Shown here: positions 9,476 to 17,672 of the stretch, one piece after another
Layout of the letters: every line of letters starts with the position of its first letter
Position numbering within the stretch: position 1 is the stretch's first letter
Assembly (NCBI GenBank): GCA_964605155.1
Contig: CAZSAK010000009.1
Span: forward strand, 1 to 64,000
Length of the DNA stretch: 64,000 nt
DNA from: CAZSAK01 sp964605155
Lineage (GTDB): Bacteria > Pseudomonadota > Gammaproteobacteria > SZUA-140
Direction of reading: 5' to 3'
Notes under the pieces: model-generated
Seen by the model: only the letters and a program-made list of their open reading frames with translations
Databases searched by the model: none
Told to the model about the DNA's origin: nothing
Made by a program: the position numbers and the translations under genes

Positions 9476-9481
9476 CGTCAA

Positions 9482-9916
9482 TTATCCAGAATAATAGGTC
9501 GACATGCGGGATACTGATTGAGAATTTGTCAGGCACTTTGTTTTCCCTCTGTAATTCTAATTATATGTGCATCGTATAGTTTTACTATCATAATTTGGTA
9601 AGGAATTAATTACGCGCGGGTGTTCGCACTGGTAGTCTGAATACTGGTTATTTGCGAATATCAGAATAATTTACTGGTCGCTCAAGTAGCAATATATTCG
9701 GACATATTACGGCGAATACGCATGATTCCCATCAAAATGGGATATTTCACCTGTTCTTTCTTGAAAGATCTATATGTCTTTCAGATAAAGGATAATGGTT
9801 TTTTGAGCCGCCGTGTTTCAATTCAATAAACCATCCCTTATCAGGATGGATTGAAAAAAATAGTGATTTTCTCACATCATTTTCGTGAACTGTTCACATA
9901 TAGAATATGTTTATCT
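9482..9916. other. Intergenic region with a dyad and an ABC-gene relic
   Basis: 435 bases. It contains a degraded copy of the end of an ABC ATPase gene (9741-9790) and a 13-bp dyad GTGAAC-T-GTTCAC (9885-9897) just past the end of the RES toxin gene. The rest is AT-rich with no open frame I would call. Confidence 0.5.
9741..9790 (-). pseudogene. Relic resembling the 3' end of the sugar-ABC ATPase gene
   Basis: Read leftward, this gives LYLKDI-stop-IFQERTGEIS, which lines up with LFLDPKDIRIFQGRDGRNI at the C-terminus of the intact ATPase gene (20965). The DNA cores CTGAAAGACATATAGATCTT and CCGAAAGACATCCGGATCTT differ at about 4 of 20 bases. A stop codon sits inside. It could be a duplicated gene end or a short dispersed repeat. 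Confidence 0.4.
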
Positions 9917-10678
9917 TCAACATGATGGCACTGGCAACAAATCGTCCACCAGAAATTGTCTGCGGGGATAATTAAAGGGCTGATCCTCTCGCCCATGAAG
10001 CCGGATAAACGAAACGTTATCCATCGTTGTGGTACAGATCCATTGCTGCATGTGCTCCGGCCTGCGGCTCTTGATTGCATTTAATACAAAGGCACCTGCA
10101 TTGATCCCGTCCTTGAATCTCGATGACAGGTAGCTAAACGCCTCAACGCCCGCCTCGCGCATCGCCACACCCAGTGATTGCGATATGTCATATTTTATCG
10201 GATCACTGATCTGTGCGGTGTAATCCTTGAAAGGTGCTGCTTCCAAGGCAATACCCTGAGCGGTATCAAACTTGACCTCGAACGTGCTATGCCCGGTGGT
10301 TAAAGGTTCTCCATCCGGCAATGGCTCTTCCATCCCTGACAGAAACACAATCCGGTAATAGGCACATTCGGCCAGTGCTGTCTCATTATCCAACGAACCG
10401 TAAAAGATACCATGCTCTGCCCTTCTCCCGAACCGTGAGCCAAACGGCAGTGGTGGATAGCGAAAGGGCGTCCAGATCAAATAATGATAATGTTTCGCGC
10501 CTGGCGGCGCCGGCAGTTTGGTCTGTTCAAGGATAGTCTCCAGCAGGTGCTGTTCTTCGGAGGTGTCGACGAGTTTTGTCGTCGCAACCTGCTCCTGTGA
10601 TTCCACCACCCGGACAACGTTCGCCTTGAGCGAATGAACCTGATCAGGGCCTGTGCAGGCCTGCCAGATGTCGCTCAA
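9917..10678 (-). CDS. RES-domain toxin
   Basis: 253 aa. RES toxins of Xre-RES systems degrade NAD+ and stop growth. The family is named for conserved Arg, Glu and Ser, which I place at GSRFGRR, LAECAYYR and FSYLSSRF. The start is a TTG at 10678 that directly follows the TAG of the antitoxin gene, with no intervening base and no ATG nearby, so translation depends on coupling to the antitoxin. At 253 residues it is longer than the minimal domain and includes an N-terminal helical section. It is the second gene of a leftward two-gene operon. Confidence 0.88.
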   Translation of the reverse strand: MSDIWQACTGPDQVHSLKANVVRVVESQEQVATTKLVDTSEEQHLLETILEQTKLPAPPGAKHYHYLIWTPFRYPPLPFGSRFGRRAEHGIFYGSLDNETALAECAYYRIVFLSGMEEPLPDGEPLTTGHSTFEVKFDTAQGIALEAAPFKDYTAQISDPIKYDISQSLGVAMREAGVEAFSYLSSRFKDGINAGAFVLNAIKSRRPEHMQQWICTTTMDNVSFIRLHGREDQPFNYPRRQFLVDDLLPVPSC

Positions 10679-11050
10679 CTACACCTTGCCCCGCATGCTG
10701 TCGAGATATCCCATCACCTGCACCAGTCCCTGGGCCTGCTGAATCAATTCGGACGGTTTTCCGTTCAGATGTTTGTTATTTGTCTTCATCCAGTGACGGA
10801 TGGCCTCCTCGTTATCGCCCATCAGTGCAAACAGACTGCGGAAGATCCGGATCACATAGGTGGCCAGCTCCCCTGCCTTGCTTTCAGGGTTGAGCGTACC
10901 CCGTTGCTTAAGACGGGTTACCGATGAACGGTCAAGCCCGATGATCTTGCCCAGTGCGCTTTGTTTAAGGCCCATGTAGTCCGTAGCCTTGAAGAGTGCC
11001 TTGCATAGGGTATGGTCCAGATCAGGTGCTGTCGTAATTGCGGCTTTCAT
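10679..11050 (-). CDS. Xre/MbcA/ParS-type antitoxin
   Basis: 123 aa from ATG 11050, chosen because GGAGG at 11055-11059 sits 4 bases upstream; an ATG 30 bases further out has no such site. The N-terminal half is a helix-turn-helix (MGLKQSALGKIIGLDRSSVTRLKQ) and the C-terminal half the antitoxin domain that caps RES toxins (IRIFRSLFALMGDNEEAIRHWMKT). It should neutralise the downstream toxin and repress its own promoter, where a perfect dyad is found at 11093-11110. Confidence 0.9.
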   Translation of the reverse strand: MKAAITTAPDLDHTLCKALFKATDYMGLKQSALGKIIGLDRSSVTRLKQRGTLNPESKAGELATYVIRIFRSLFALMGDNEEAIRHWMKTNNKHLNGKPSELIQQAQGLVQVMGYLDSMRGKV

Positions 11051-11092
11051 GACGCCTCCAATATGTTGCATATACATCATAATACATACTAC

Positions 11093-11110
11093 ATGTTGTT
11101 ATTACAACAT
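11093..11110. promoter_or_regulatory. Palindromic operator of the RES/Xre operon
   Basis: ATGTTGT-TATT-ACAACAT is a perfect 7-bp inverted repeat 43 bases upstream of the antitoxin start. A further ATGTTGCA half-site lies at 11063-11070. Both sit where the promoter must be, as expected for antitoxin autorepression. Confidence 0.6.
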
Positions 11111-11261
11111 ATTATCGGCCAAAAGGGATGATTCTTGCGGCGCGGCTATTCTATATATAATTATTTGAATTTATTCATGTAGTCGTCCAGTTGGAACTAT
11201 CCATCGAAGAGCACGAAAATGGCCGGCCTACGTGGGCGATAGAGGACGTTGGCAAACTCGG

Positions 11262-11996
11262 TTATTTCTCCTTCCAGCGAAAGCCCGGATCCCAGCCAAG
11301 TTCATGCCGTGCTTTTTCATTGGATGCGTAGCCATTCAGCTCGGCGATGTTGAAAATTCCAGGTGGGACCTTGTCGATCGCAAGCAATGCAGCATGAGCG
11401 GCTGCATCGACATGCACGTCAATATCATTGCCCGGACCACCAACACCCGTTCCGGGACCGTAGAAATGACCGTAACGAAGCACGATACCTTCGAGTGGTG
11501 GTGAACCCAGCGTCAATCGCTCAAGTGTCGCAACGCCGTTTATCGTCACTGCCAGGCCGCCTTCAGCATGGTTGTTGAGTGGATCATCTTCACGATGCGG
11601 TTCTGGTCCCGGTGCATAGCCCCACGCGATGCTTTGCGCGATGAAACGACGGGCGTTAGCGGCATTTGCGGCATCTACAAGATTGCGTGTCCCTTCGCTT
11701 CGGATTCGCGCATTACGAGGAATTGCCTCTTTCATGCGATCGGGATCGAGGCCAGGTGGCAGATCGGTCAATTGGTGAATGACAATCTCAGGACGAATGT
11801 CCTGCATGGCAGTTGACAAGGCGGAGGCATCGAAGACGTCGAGCACAACCGGTGTACAACCGGACTCTTTTAATGAGAACGCCTTGGACATGCTCCGTGT
11901 CATTCCAAATACTGCATACCCCGCTTCCTTGAGTAAGGGCACGAGTCTTCTGCCTATCACCCCCGTCGCTCCGGCGAGAAATATCTTGATTGCCAC
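11262..11996 (-). CDS. NAD-dependent epimerase/dehydratase (atypical SDR)
   Basis: 244 aa. The N-terminus has the Rossmann motif GATGVIGRRL (residues 9-18) and an acidic turn after the second strand. The family Ser/Tyr/Lys triad is not obvious: QSIAWGY replaces the usual region and there is no YxxxK, so catalysis is uncertain. The C-terminus is short for extended SDRs (usually about 300 aa). The substrate cannot be predicted. It stands alone between the toxin-antitoxin operon and yfdX. Confidence 0.75.
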   Translation of the reverse strand: MAIKIFLAGATGVIGRRLVPLLKEAGYAVFGMTRSMSKAFSLKESGCTPVVLDVFDASALSTAMQDIRPEIVIHQLTDLPPGLDPDRMKEAIPRNARIRSEGTRNLVDAANAANARRFIAQSIAWGYAPGPEPHREDDPLNNHAEGGLAVTINGVATLERLTLGSPPLEGIVLRYGHFYGPGTGVGGPGNDIDVHVDAAAHAALLAIDKVPPGIFNIAELNGYASNEKARHELGWDPGFRWKEK

Positions 11997-12100
11997 GGTT
12001 GCCCCTCCCGTCAGGCCCGCATTATGCGCGTTGAAATTTCGTTGGGTTCGATAGCACTATGGTTGCCGAATATATTTAGTTGTCCACCAGGGTCCATCCA

Positions 12101-12155
12101 TCAGGACGTTATATTTATCCCGTCGTCCTTGAAAGTTGCGGATTTCTTTCGGACA
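12101..12155 (-). pseudogene. Second relic resembling the ABC ATPase 3' end
   Basis: Read leftward, CPKEIRNFQGRRDKYNV lines up with DPKDIRIFQGRDGRNIT of the intact gene at 20965. The DNA TCCGAAAGAAATCCG matches TCCGAAAGACATCCG, and the match continues to GATAAATATAACGTCCTGA against GAGAAATATCACGTCATGA, covering the stop-codon region. A stop upstream in the same frame shows it is not coding. Confidence 0.5.
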
Positions 12156-12183
12156 GGTTTAAAGATGATTGATTGTAGGTGTT

Positions 12184-12216
12184 GGGACGTCCAGTTATAT
12201 TTCCTCCAGACGTCCC
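12184..12216 (-). terminator. Hairpin downstream of yfdX
   Basis: GGGACGTC (12184-12191) and GACGTCCC (12209-12216) form an 8-bp stem with a 17-base loop, 14 bases past the yfdX stop. No T-run follows, so it is at best a weak terminator or an mRNA 3'-end stabiliser. Confidence 0.35.
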
Positions 12217-12229
12217 TTCGCCTATTCAG

Positions 12230-12907
12230 TTAATCTGTGTTCTTCAACATCTGTACAAGCAGTTGGGCCAGCTTCGCATTGAAGGTGCCATCATACATTC
12301 CGGAACTTGTCGTTACCGTGTCTTGACCTATGTCAAGCTCCTGCTCTGCCTTGTCCGAATTACCTTTTTTGATCGATGGGATGGCCGAATCGATGTCGGC
12401 TTGTATTTTCGACAGGGGTATATCGATTGAGGCAAACACGAGTGGGTACTCGATAGAATCGACTGTTTTCATCGCTGCATCGAATTGACCTTCCTTCAGC
12501 GCCATCTTTGCCTTGTCCAATTGGTCTAAACCTTTCATACTTGGATTACGCTCAGCATCTCGCATTCCGTGTGGACTTTTTATGTTCGGATGCGTGGCAG
12601 AAATAAATACAGAGGCCGTACCAGTACCATAAAGTCTGGTGATACTCTTCAGATTTTTTTGCGCTTGCACAAGCTCTTTGTTGGCTTCCACGGTTTGGTT
12701 ATTTTTGAGATCACTACTAGCACTATTGATGTCACCCATGATCTGACTCAGATATTTTGATGCAGATTCGCTCTGGTTTTCAGTAAGAAATCCCGTGGAT
12801 TCCATACTGATGGCTTTCGTCGATGCAAGTACTGATCCGGTGACACCGGATAGTAATACTGCGGAAATCAATAAGGTTATAAGACGACTATTGATCACGG
12901 TTTTCAT
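12230..12907 (-). CDS. yfdX: YfdX family periplasmic protein
   Basis: 225 aa. Start ATG 12907 has AAGGAGA 9 bases upstream. A Sec signal peptide (residues 1-29, cleavage near VLAST) precedes a mostly helical protein of alternating alanine/lysine-rich helices, with LYGTGTASVFI as the family-like core. YfdX proteins are periplasmic, linked to acid and heat tolerance, and in transmissible heat-resistance loci occur with KefB and small heat-shock proteins. Here a Kef-type antiporter lies 5 kb away and Hsp20 is distant, so the link is loose. Function is not proven for any member. Confidence 0.75.
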   Translation of the reverse strand: MKTVINSRLITLLISAVLLSGVTGSVLASTKAISMESTGFLTENQSESASKYLSQIMGDINSASSDLKNNQTVEANKELVQAQKNLKSITRLYGTGTASVFISATHPNIKSPHGMRDAERNPSMKGLDQLDKAKMALKEGQFDAAMKTVDSIEYPLVFASIDIPLSKIQADIDSAIPSIKKGNSDKAEQELDIGQDTVTTSSGMYDGTFNAKLAQLLVQMLKNTD

Positions 12908-13285
12908 AAATTAATCTCCTTCAGAGTGTTAGAGCACGCGAGCCGAAAAGGACCATGTTCGGCATGCAAGATTCCGGGGACCTGGGTACCTGCGGCAACA
13001 CCGCCATAAGCTTTGCTTCTGATGGTGTAATTGTCTTACCTCCTTTTCGGTTGGTTAATTCAGTGTATTCATGCAGGTGAACAGTAAGGTGTCTTTGATT
13101 ATTTAGATAAACGTGTATTGATTAGTTCAATTACCAGTTGGTATAGCTGGCGCGACGGATAAGTTCCGGCATGCAGACCTGCACCAGGCATTGCTAGACT
13201 TGTTTCATTCATATAGATAAAATCTGCATAAAGTATTTTGAATTGATATTCTCCATAATGTTAATCAACCGAGAAAATATTCTGC
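12908..13285. other. Divergent promoter region of yfdX and the TPR gene
   Basis: 378 bases. The leftward yfdX leader is GC-richer and could fold; I compared it with known riboswitches and found no convincing match. A dyad ATTGA-TTAGT-TCAAT lies at 13117-13131; its 5-base spacer is one short of an FNR-type site. No gene is evident. Confidence 0.5.
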
Positions 13286-15088
13286 ATGGGTAAACAGAAT
13301 ATACTAACGTCCTCCAGACGAAAAAAAGCCGAGGCCTTACTTAATAATCAACAATTTGACGAGGCCAGAAACCTTTTTCAACAGATCTGTAAGCTGGATT
13401 CTCATGATGCGGATGCCTGGTTTATGCTTGGTATAACAAATGCCAATCTGGGAAATCTGGCAGAAACAGTAAAGTGCAATCAAAGAGCCATAACGCTCCG
13501 CCCCAATTTTTGGGAGGCCCATTTCAACCTGGGCAAGGCATTGCATAATCTTGGTCATCTTGATGAAGCCGAGGCGATATATAAAAAAACTGTAGACCTG
13601 AATCCAGGTTTACCGCAAGCACTCAATAATCTGGGTAATTTACTTCAGGATCGAGGCAAACTTATCGAGGCGCTTGCTTGTTATCGCAATGCACTCGCAA
13701 ATAACCCGGACTATGCCACGGCCTACGTGGCCTGTGTCAACAAGGGCTCTATACAGCTTCAGATGGGCAGGATTCATGAAGCTGAAACCAGCTTCCTGCA
13801 AGCACTCAAAATCAATTCCTCCAACCCTGTTGCACTTAAATATATGGCTACCACGCAGTTTGCTTTATGCAAATATGAGAACGCACTGCACTACTGGCAA
13901 CAATTGGAGGACATACATCCCGGGCAGGTTGATATCTCAATAAAAAAGGCTGAGATACTTGAAAGGCAAGGGCAACTAGACAAGGCCTATAACATTATCA
14001 AGGCAATGATTGATCAAGGCAAAAAGAATACAGAAATAGCCATGCTGTTTGCCTCCGTATGCCGTCACATCGGGCATCGCAATGAGGCGATTACAATGCT
14101 TGAGCGTACACTTTCCAATCTAGATGAAAAAATCAACGATAACGATCTCGTTTCTATCCATTACAAGCTGGGGACCTTGTATGACGCCGAGCAAGATTAC
14201 GACCAGGCTTTCAAACATTTTCAAACAGCCAATGATTTAAAACGTATTAAGTTCGATCGTGACTCTGATTCTGCAATTGTGGATAAGCTTATTGAAACCT
14301 TTAATCCCCACTTTTTAAGCAATCTGCCCCGCAGCACCAATAATTCCGAGCGTCCTGTTTTTATCGTGGGCATGCCACGCTCGGGAACTACCCTGGTAGA
14401 ACAGATTCTCTCAAGTCACCCACAGATCTATGGCGCAGGAGAACTGGGCTATCTGCGTATGGCTATACCCAAACTGCCCAAGCTTGAGTCGCAAAAAACC
14501 TATCCTGATAACCTTGCCGAGCTGACACAGGAAACATATGATCAAATTGCTCAATCATATCTCGATTTTCTGATGCAGTCCTCAACCGAGGAACGCTATG
14601 TGATCAACAAAATGCCGGGGTATTTTCTTCATCTTGGCTTCATTGCCATTCTGTTCCCCAAGGCACGCATCATACATTGTATGCGTGACCCTCTGGATAC
14701 CTGCCTGTCGTGTTATTTCAGTGATTTCATAGGTAGCAGTAACAGTTTCGCTCATCGACTGGAAGATCTCGGTTATCATTACAGAAACTATGACCGATTG
14801 ATGCAACACTGGAATGCAGTATTGGATATACCGATTTTAAATGTCTCATATGAAGAGCTAATTACTGATCAGGAGGATGTAACACACCGCCTCCTTGACT
14901 TCTTTGAATTGGAATGGGATGAAGCCTGTTTACGTTTCTTTGAGAATAAACGTATCGTCAACACAATGAGCTACAATCAGGTACGCCAACCCATTTACAC
15001 CCGTTCGATCGGCCGCTGGAAGCACTACGAGCGTTATCTGGAGCCATTAAAAACCAGCCTGCTTGACTCTCTGCCTGAACAGAACTGA
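13286..15088 (+). CDS. TPR-repeat sulfotransferase, longer paralogue
   Basis: 600 aa. It begins MGKQNILTSSRRKKAEALL, like the paralogue at 1172-2761, and has about eight TPR units (residues 15-340; for example AHFNLGKALHNLGHLDEAEAIY), so roughly two more than its relative. The sulfotransferase domain starts near residue 360 with VGMPRSGTTLVEQILSSHP (PAPS 5'-loop) and has HCMRDPLDTCLSCYFSDF as the 3'-phosphate element; the end, QVRQPIYTRSIGRWKHYE, is nearly the same in both proteins. It has no signal peptide, so it is likely cytoplasmic. It probably sulfates a protein or glycan; the substrate is unknown. It is monocistronic and convergent with the cytochrome gene. Confidence 0.9.
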   Translation: MGKQNILTSSRRKKAEALLNNQQFDEARNLFQQICKLDSHDADAWFMLGITNANLGNLAETVKCNQRAITLRPNFWEAHFNLGKALHNLGHLDEAEAIYKKTVDLNPGLPQALNNLGNLLQDRGKLIEALACYRNALANNPDYATAYVACVNKGSIQLQMGRIHEAETSFLQALKINSSNPVALKYMATTQFALCKYENALHYWQQLEDIHPGQVDISIKKAEILERQGQLDKAYNIIKAMIDQGKKNTEIAMLFASVCRHIGHRNEAITMLERTLSNLDEKINDNDLVSIHYKLGTLYDAEQDYDQAFKHFQTANDLKRIKFDRDSDSAIVDKLIETFNPHFLSNLPRSTNNSERPVFIVGMPRSGTTLVEQILSSHPQIYGAGELGYLRMAIPKLPKLESQKTYPDNLAELTQETYDQIAQSYLDFLMQSSTEERYVINKMPGYFLHLGFIAILFPKARIIHCMRDPLDTCLSCYFSDFIGSSNSFAHRLEDLGYHYRNYDRLMQHWNAVLDIPILNVSYEELITDQEDVTHRLLDFFELEWDEACLRFFENKRIVNTMSYNQVRQPIYTRSIGRWKHYERYLEPLKTSLLDSLPEQN

Positions 15089-15337
15089 TCAAGGTTTACT
15101 AAGGTTCAATATCATCAAGCCGCTTAGCATCAATAGTATGACCTTAATATCCATGCCTCTTAAACCGCCTTGCCCATGGTTAACTGGTTTACTCGACAAT
15201 TCTGTCAAAGTGGATATTTGTACAATCAGGGGCTGACTACGATTTTCAGATCAGTCATTCACTAGTGCCCGCCTCGACTGTGGACGTTCGTCAAATTCAA
15301 ACGTGTCTGTCCCGATTGATCTTCAACTAAGTTATAT

Positions 15338-15673
15338 CTAATCCAATGTGGTTAGCCAGTCCGCTATAGCCTTTATTTCTTCATCAGTTAAATTGGCAAC
15401 CATGGGTTTCATTAATGCCGTTTTGCCATTCGTACGCTTGCCATCACGGATATCCATTATTTGCTGTACAAGATAATCTGCATTCTGACCCGCCAATTTG
15501 GGATAAGAAGGTTGCAATGGAGTTTTTGCATCAGCTCCATGGCAGGTAGTACAGCCCTTGCTCTTGAATAGAGCGGCGCCATCTGCAGCGTAAGTATTTG
15601 CCATATTCCCTGTATACAAAAGGATGATGCTGACAAAGGTCAATACATAGGTCAGTAATCTCGATATTTTCAT
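15338..15673 (-). CDS. Small class I cytochrome c
   Basis: 111 aa with a Sec signal peptide (residues 1-30, ...TYAADG) and one haem site CTTCH (41-45). The axial methionine is M88 or M91 in ALMKPMVANL. The size and the GCTTCHG...YPKLAGQ pattern fit a c553/c4-like monohaem periplasmic electron carrier. AGGAGG lies 6 bases before the ATG. It stands between the second sulfotransferase and the OmpA-type lipoprotein; no oxidase or reductase is adjacent, so its partner is unknown. Confidence 0.92.
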   Translation of the reverse strand: MKISRLLTYVLTFVSIILLYTGNMANTYAADGAALFKSKGCTTCHGADAKTPLQPSYPKLAGQNADYLVQQIMDIRDGKRTNGKTALMKPMVANLTDEEIKAIADWLTTLD

Positions 15674-15818
15674 GATGATTCCTCCTGGAGTTGAGTAAAG
15701 TCAAATTACGAGACTGTATTCACTTTTCGCATGCCTGGGCGACCCCCGATGCTGTACCTTATATTTCAGGTATAAACTAATACCTGGTAACCAGGTAAAT
15801 TGGAACACAGTGAAAGAA

Positions 15819-15866
15819 ACTGCCCTCAATATCCGCATTTACTGCAAAGAATATAATGAGGGCAGT
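15819..15866 (-). terminator. Terminator of the OmpA-type lipoprotein gene
   Basis: ACTGCCCTCA (15819-15828) pairs perfectly with TGAGGGCAGT (15857-15866), with a 28-base AT-rich loop. On the minus strand TTTCTTTC follows. It lies 14 bases past the stop of the gene at 15880. Confidence 0.65.
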
Positions 15867-15879
15867 TGTTAAAGAATAC

Positions 15880-17379
15880 CTAATTATTGATAATCTGGAT
15901 TTCTACACGTCTATTGGCTGCCCGGCCTTCTTTAGTTTCATTACTGGCCACGGGCTGTTCCTTTCCGAAACCTTGTGATGAGACTCTGTCAGCATCGATC
16001 TCACCCACTTCGATGAGAAAATTCGCTACTTTTGATGCCCTGTCCTTCGATAGTGCCAAGTTTAACTCTGCACTACCGGTAGAGTCTGTGTGACCTTCAA
16101 CTCTGATAGTGCTGTCAGGGAATTTCTTGATTGACTGTACAATTTTATTAAGTAGCGGGAAATTTACAGCTTCAATCTCACTTTCCCCTGGAGGAAACGC
16201 AAAGCCTTGTGCCGCTATGATGACATTGTCACGTTGACGGAATACGCGCGCTTCATCAGGATTAAACAGCGACTGAACAAATTCAAAACGTTCCTGTAAT
16301 TCCTTTTGCTGGCGTTTGGTCAACTCCCGTTGTTGCTTTTCAGAACCCAACTCGCTTTCATACTTTTGTTGTAGTTGAGCCATTTCTTCCTGATGCTGTT
16401 GTGTCAGCTGTAGTTGTTTTTGTTGTTCTGCGATTAATTCATTATGTAATTTATCCAGCTGCGCACTGAGATTACTGTTTTCCTTTATCACAGATGTGAT
16501 TCCATTCTGAATGGCTACAATCACATGACGATTAGGCTCATTAAAAGGCAAATCCAGTCCAAGTGGCGCATTAACTTCATCTAACTGTTGTTGATACCAG
16601 AGCACCATATCTTCTCGCTCAAAATCACGCCGTTCGAAATCCTTGGCAAGATCGGTGATATTGATTCCGCGCTCAGCTAACCAAATTGATCGTGCAGCGT
16701 GTTGGTTGGCTTTTTCCCTGTTTTGACGATTTGCATCCAACAGGGATAATGCGACTTGCAATTCATCTTGCGCAAGCTTGAATGTTTTCGGCGCGTAGTC
16801 ATCAACACCAAGGCTTTTTGCCTTCTCCAGAATCTTCTCTGCCTCACTGACGGTGTCCTTTTTCAGCGCAAGTAATTCAACCTCGGAATATCCTTTTAAT
16901 AATTCAGGTCGGCGGCTCTTGGCATTTTCCAGCTTTCCTTGCTCGACAAGCCTGGTTGCCGAACGTAATACAGACTCAACATCGTCGAATTTATCGGGAT
17001 ACAATTTTTGTGCGTCTGCTGAAATTGCCCTGTCGCGCGTTATTAATACGTCCCGAAATATTTCCCGGCTTTGTTGTGCAGATGCCTCCGCCTGATCAAG
17101 CATCTCTAGTCCCTTGCTCGCTGCCTGGTTAGCAGCCGCAGTACGATCTGACATCGCCACTTTTAATGCAGTGTCATACTGTGCCTGGGCTTTCTTGAAA
17201 TTTTCGGGTGACAGATAATCTATTCCATCACTCACAGCGCTGTTGAGTCGGTTTTCGAGGCTTGTTAGTTGGGCACTTTGCGCCAATGCCTGTTCCTGAG
17301 TAAGCTTGGGTGTAGTGGCGCAACCTCCAACAAAACCACTTATAATAATCAAACAAAAGACAATATTACGTAAGTTCAT
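15880..17379 (-). CDS. OmpA-family lipoprotein with DUF4398 region
   Basis: 499 aa from ATG 17379; a GTG 33 bases upstream is possible, but the ATG directly starts a lipoprotein signal (MNLRNIVFCLIIISGFVGGC, lipobox ending at Cys20). Residues 25-250 are alanine-rich helices of DUF4398 type. Residues 310-375 form a glutamine/lysine-rich coiled coil, and the last 110 residues are an OmpA domain with the peptidoglycan-binding pattern NLALSKDRASKVANFL and NRRVEIQI. The protein should be anchored in the outer membrane and reach the cell wall across the periplasm. It has its own terminator and is divergent from the antiporter gene. Confidence 0.9.
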   Translation of the reverse strand: MNLRNIVFCLIIISGFVGGCATTPKLTQEQALAQSAQLTSLENRLNSAVSDGIDYLSPENFKKAQAQYDTALKVAMSDRTAAANQAASKGLEMLDQAEASAQQSREIFRDVLITRDRAISADAQKLYPDKFDDVESVLRSATRLVEQGKLENAKSRRPELLKGYSEVELLALKKDTVSEAEKILEKAKSLGVDDYAPKTFKLAQDELQVALSLLDANRQNREKANQHAARSIWLAERGINITDLAKDFERRDFEREDMVLWYQQQLDEVNAPLGLDLPFNEPNRHVIVAIQNGITSVIKENSNLSAQLDKLHNELIAEQQKQLQLTQQHQEEMAQLQQKYESELGSEKQQRELTKRQQKELQERFEFVQSLFNPDEARVFRQRDNVIIAAQGFAFPPGESEIEAVNFPLLNKIVQSIKKFPDSTIRVEGHTDSTGSAELNLALSKDRASKVANFLIEVGEIDADRVSSQGFGKEQPVASNETKEGRAANRRVEIQIINN

Positions 17380-17672
17380 ATAAATAGAAACTCCCTTTGG
17401 GATCAGTCTCACTAATGATTTAGCGATGAGTATATCTTAGGGTGTTCCGGTAAAAATACCAATATTCTTTGTTATATTGACCATGTATGACAACTCCATG
17501 ATTAGCAATGATTATATAACTTCCAGGACTGTTTATCTGAGGCATGCCTGGCGGATTAGCCGGGTCCCACAGGGAGATTTGTTCCCAATATAATCAATTT
17601 ATTGGCCCCATTTTTTCACTTGAAATATTATGCTGGAAATCTGAATCATGGAGACATCTGGATAAGAAGACT

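Noticed and set aside
12908..13040. yfdX leader with GCAAAGC and GGTGTTGCCG, recalling a c-di-GMP (GEMM) riboswitch
   Set aside because: The two motifs are only 7 bases apart; the GEMM core needs a whole hairpin between them. An Rfam RF01051 search would settle it.
13117..13131. ATTGA-N5-TCAAT dyad between yfdX and the TPR gene
   Set aside because: The spacer is one base shorter than in the FNR-type sites; not counted as a member.
15691..15704. TTGAGTAAAGTCAA, a perfect TTGA-N6-TCAA before the cytochrome gene
   Set aside because: It lies about 18 bases from the start codon, so an activated promoter would begin inside the gene. About one such 8-position match is expected by chance in 64 kb, and it lacks the extended motif.
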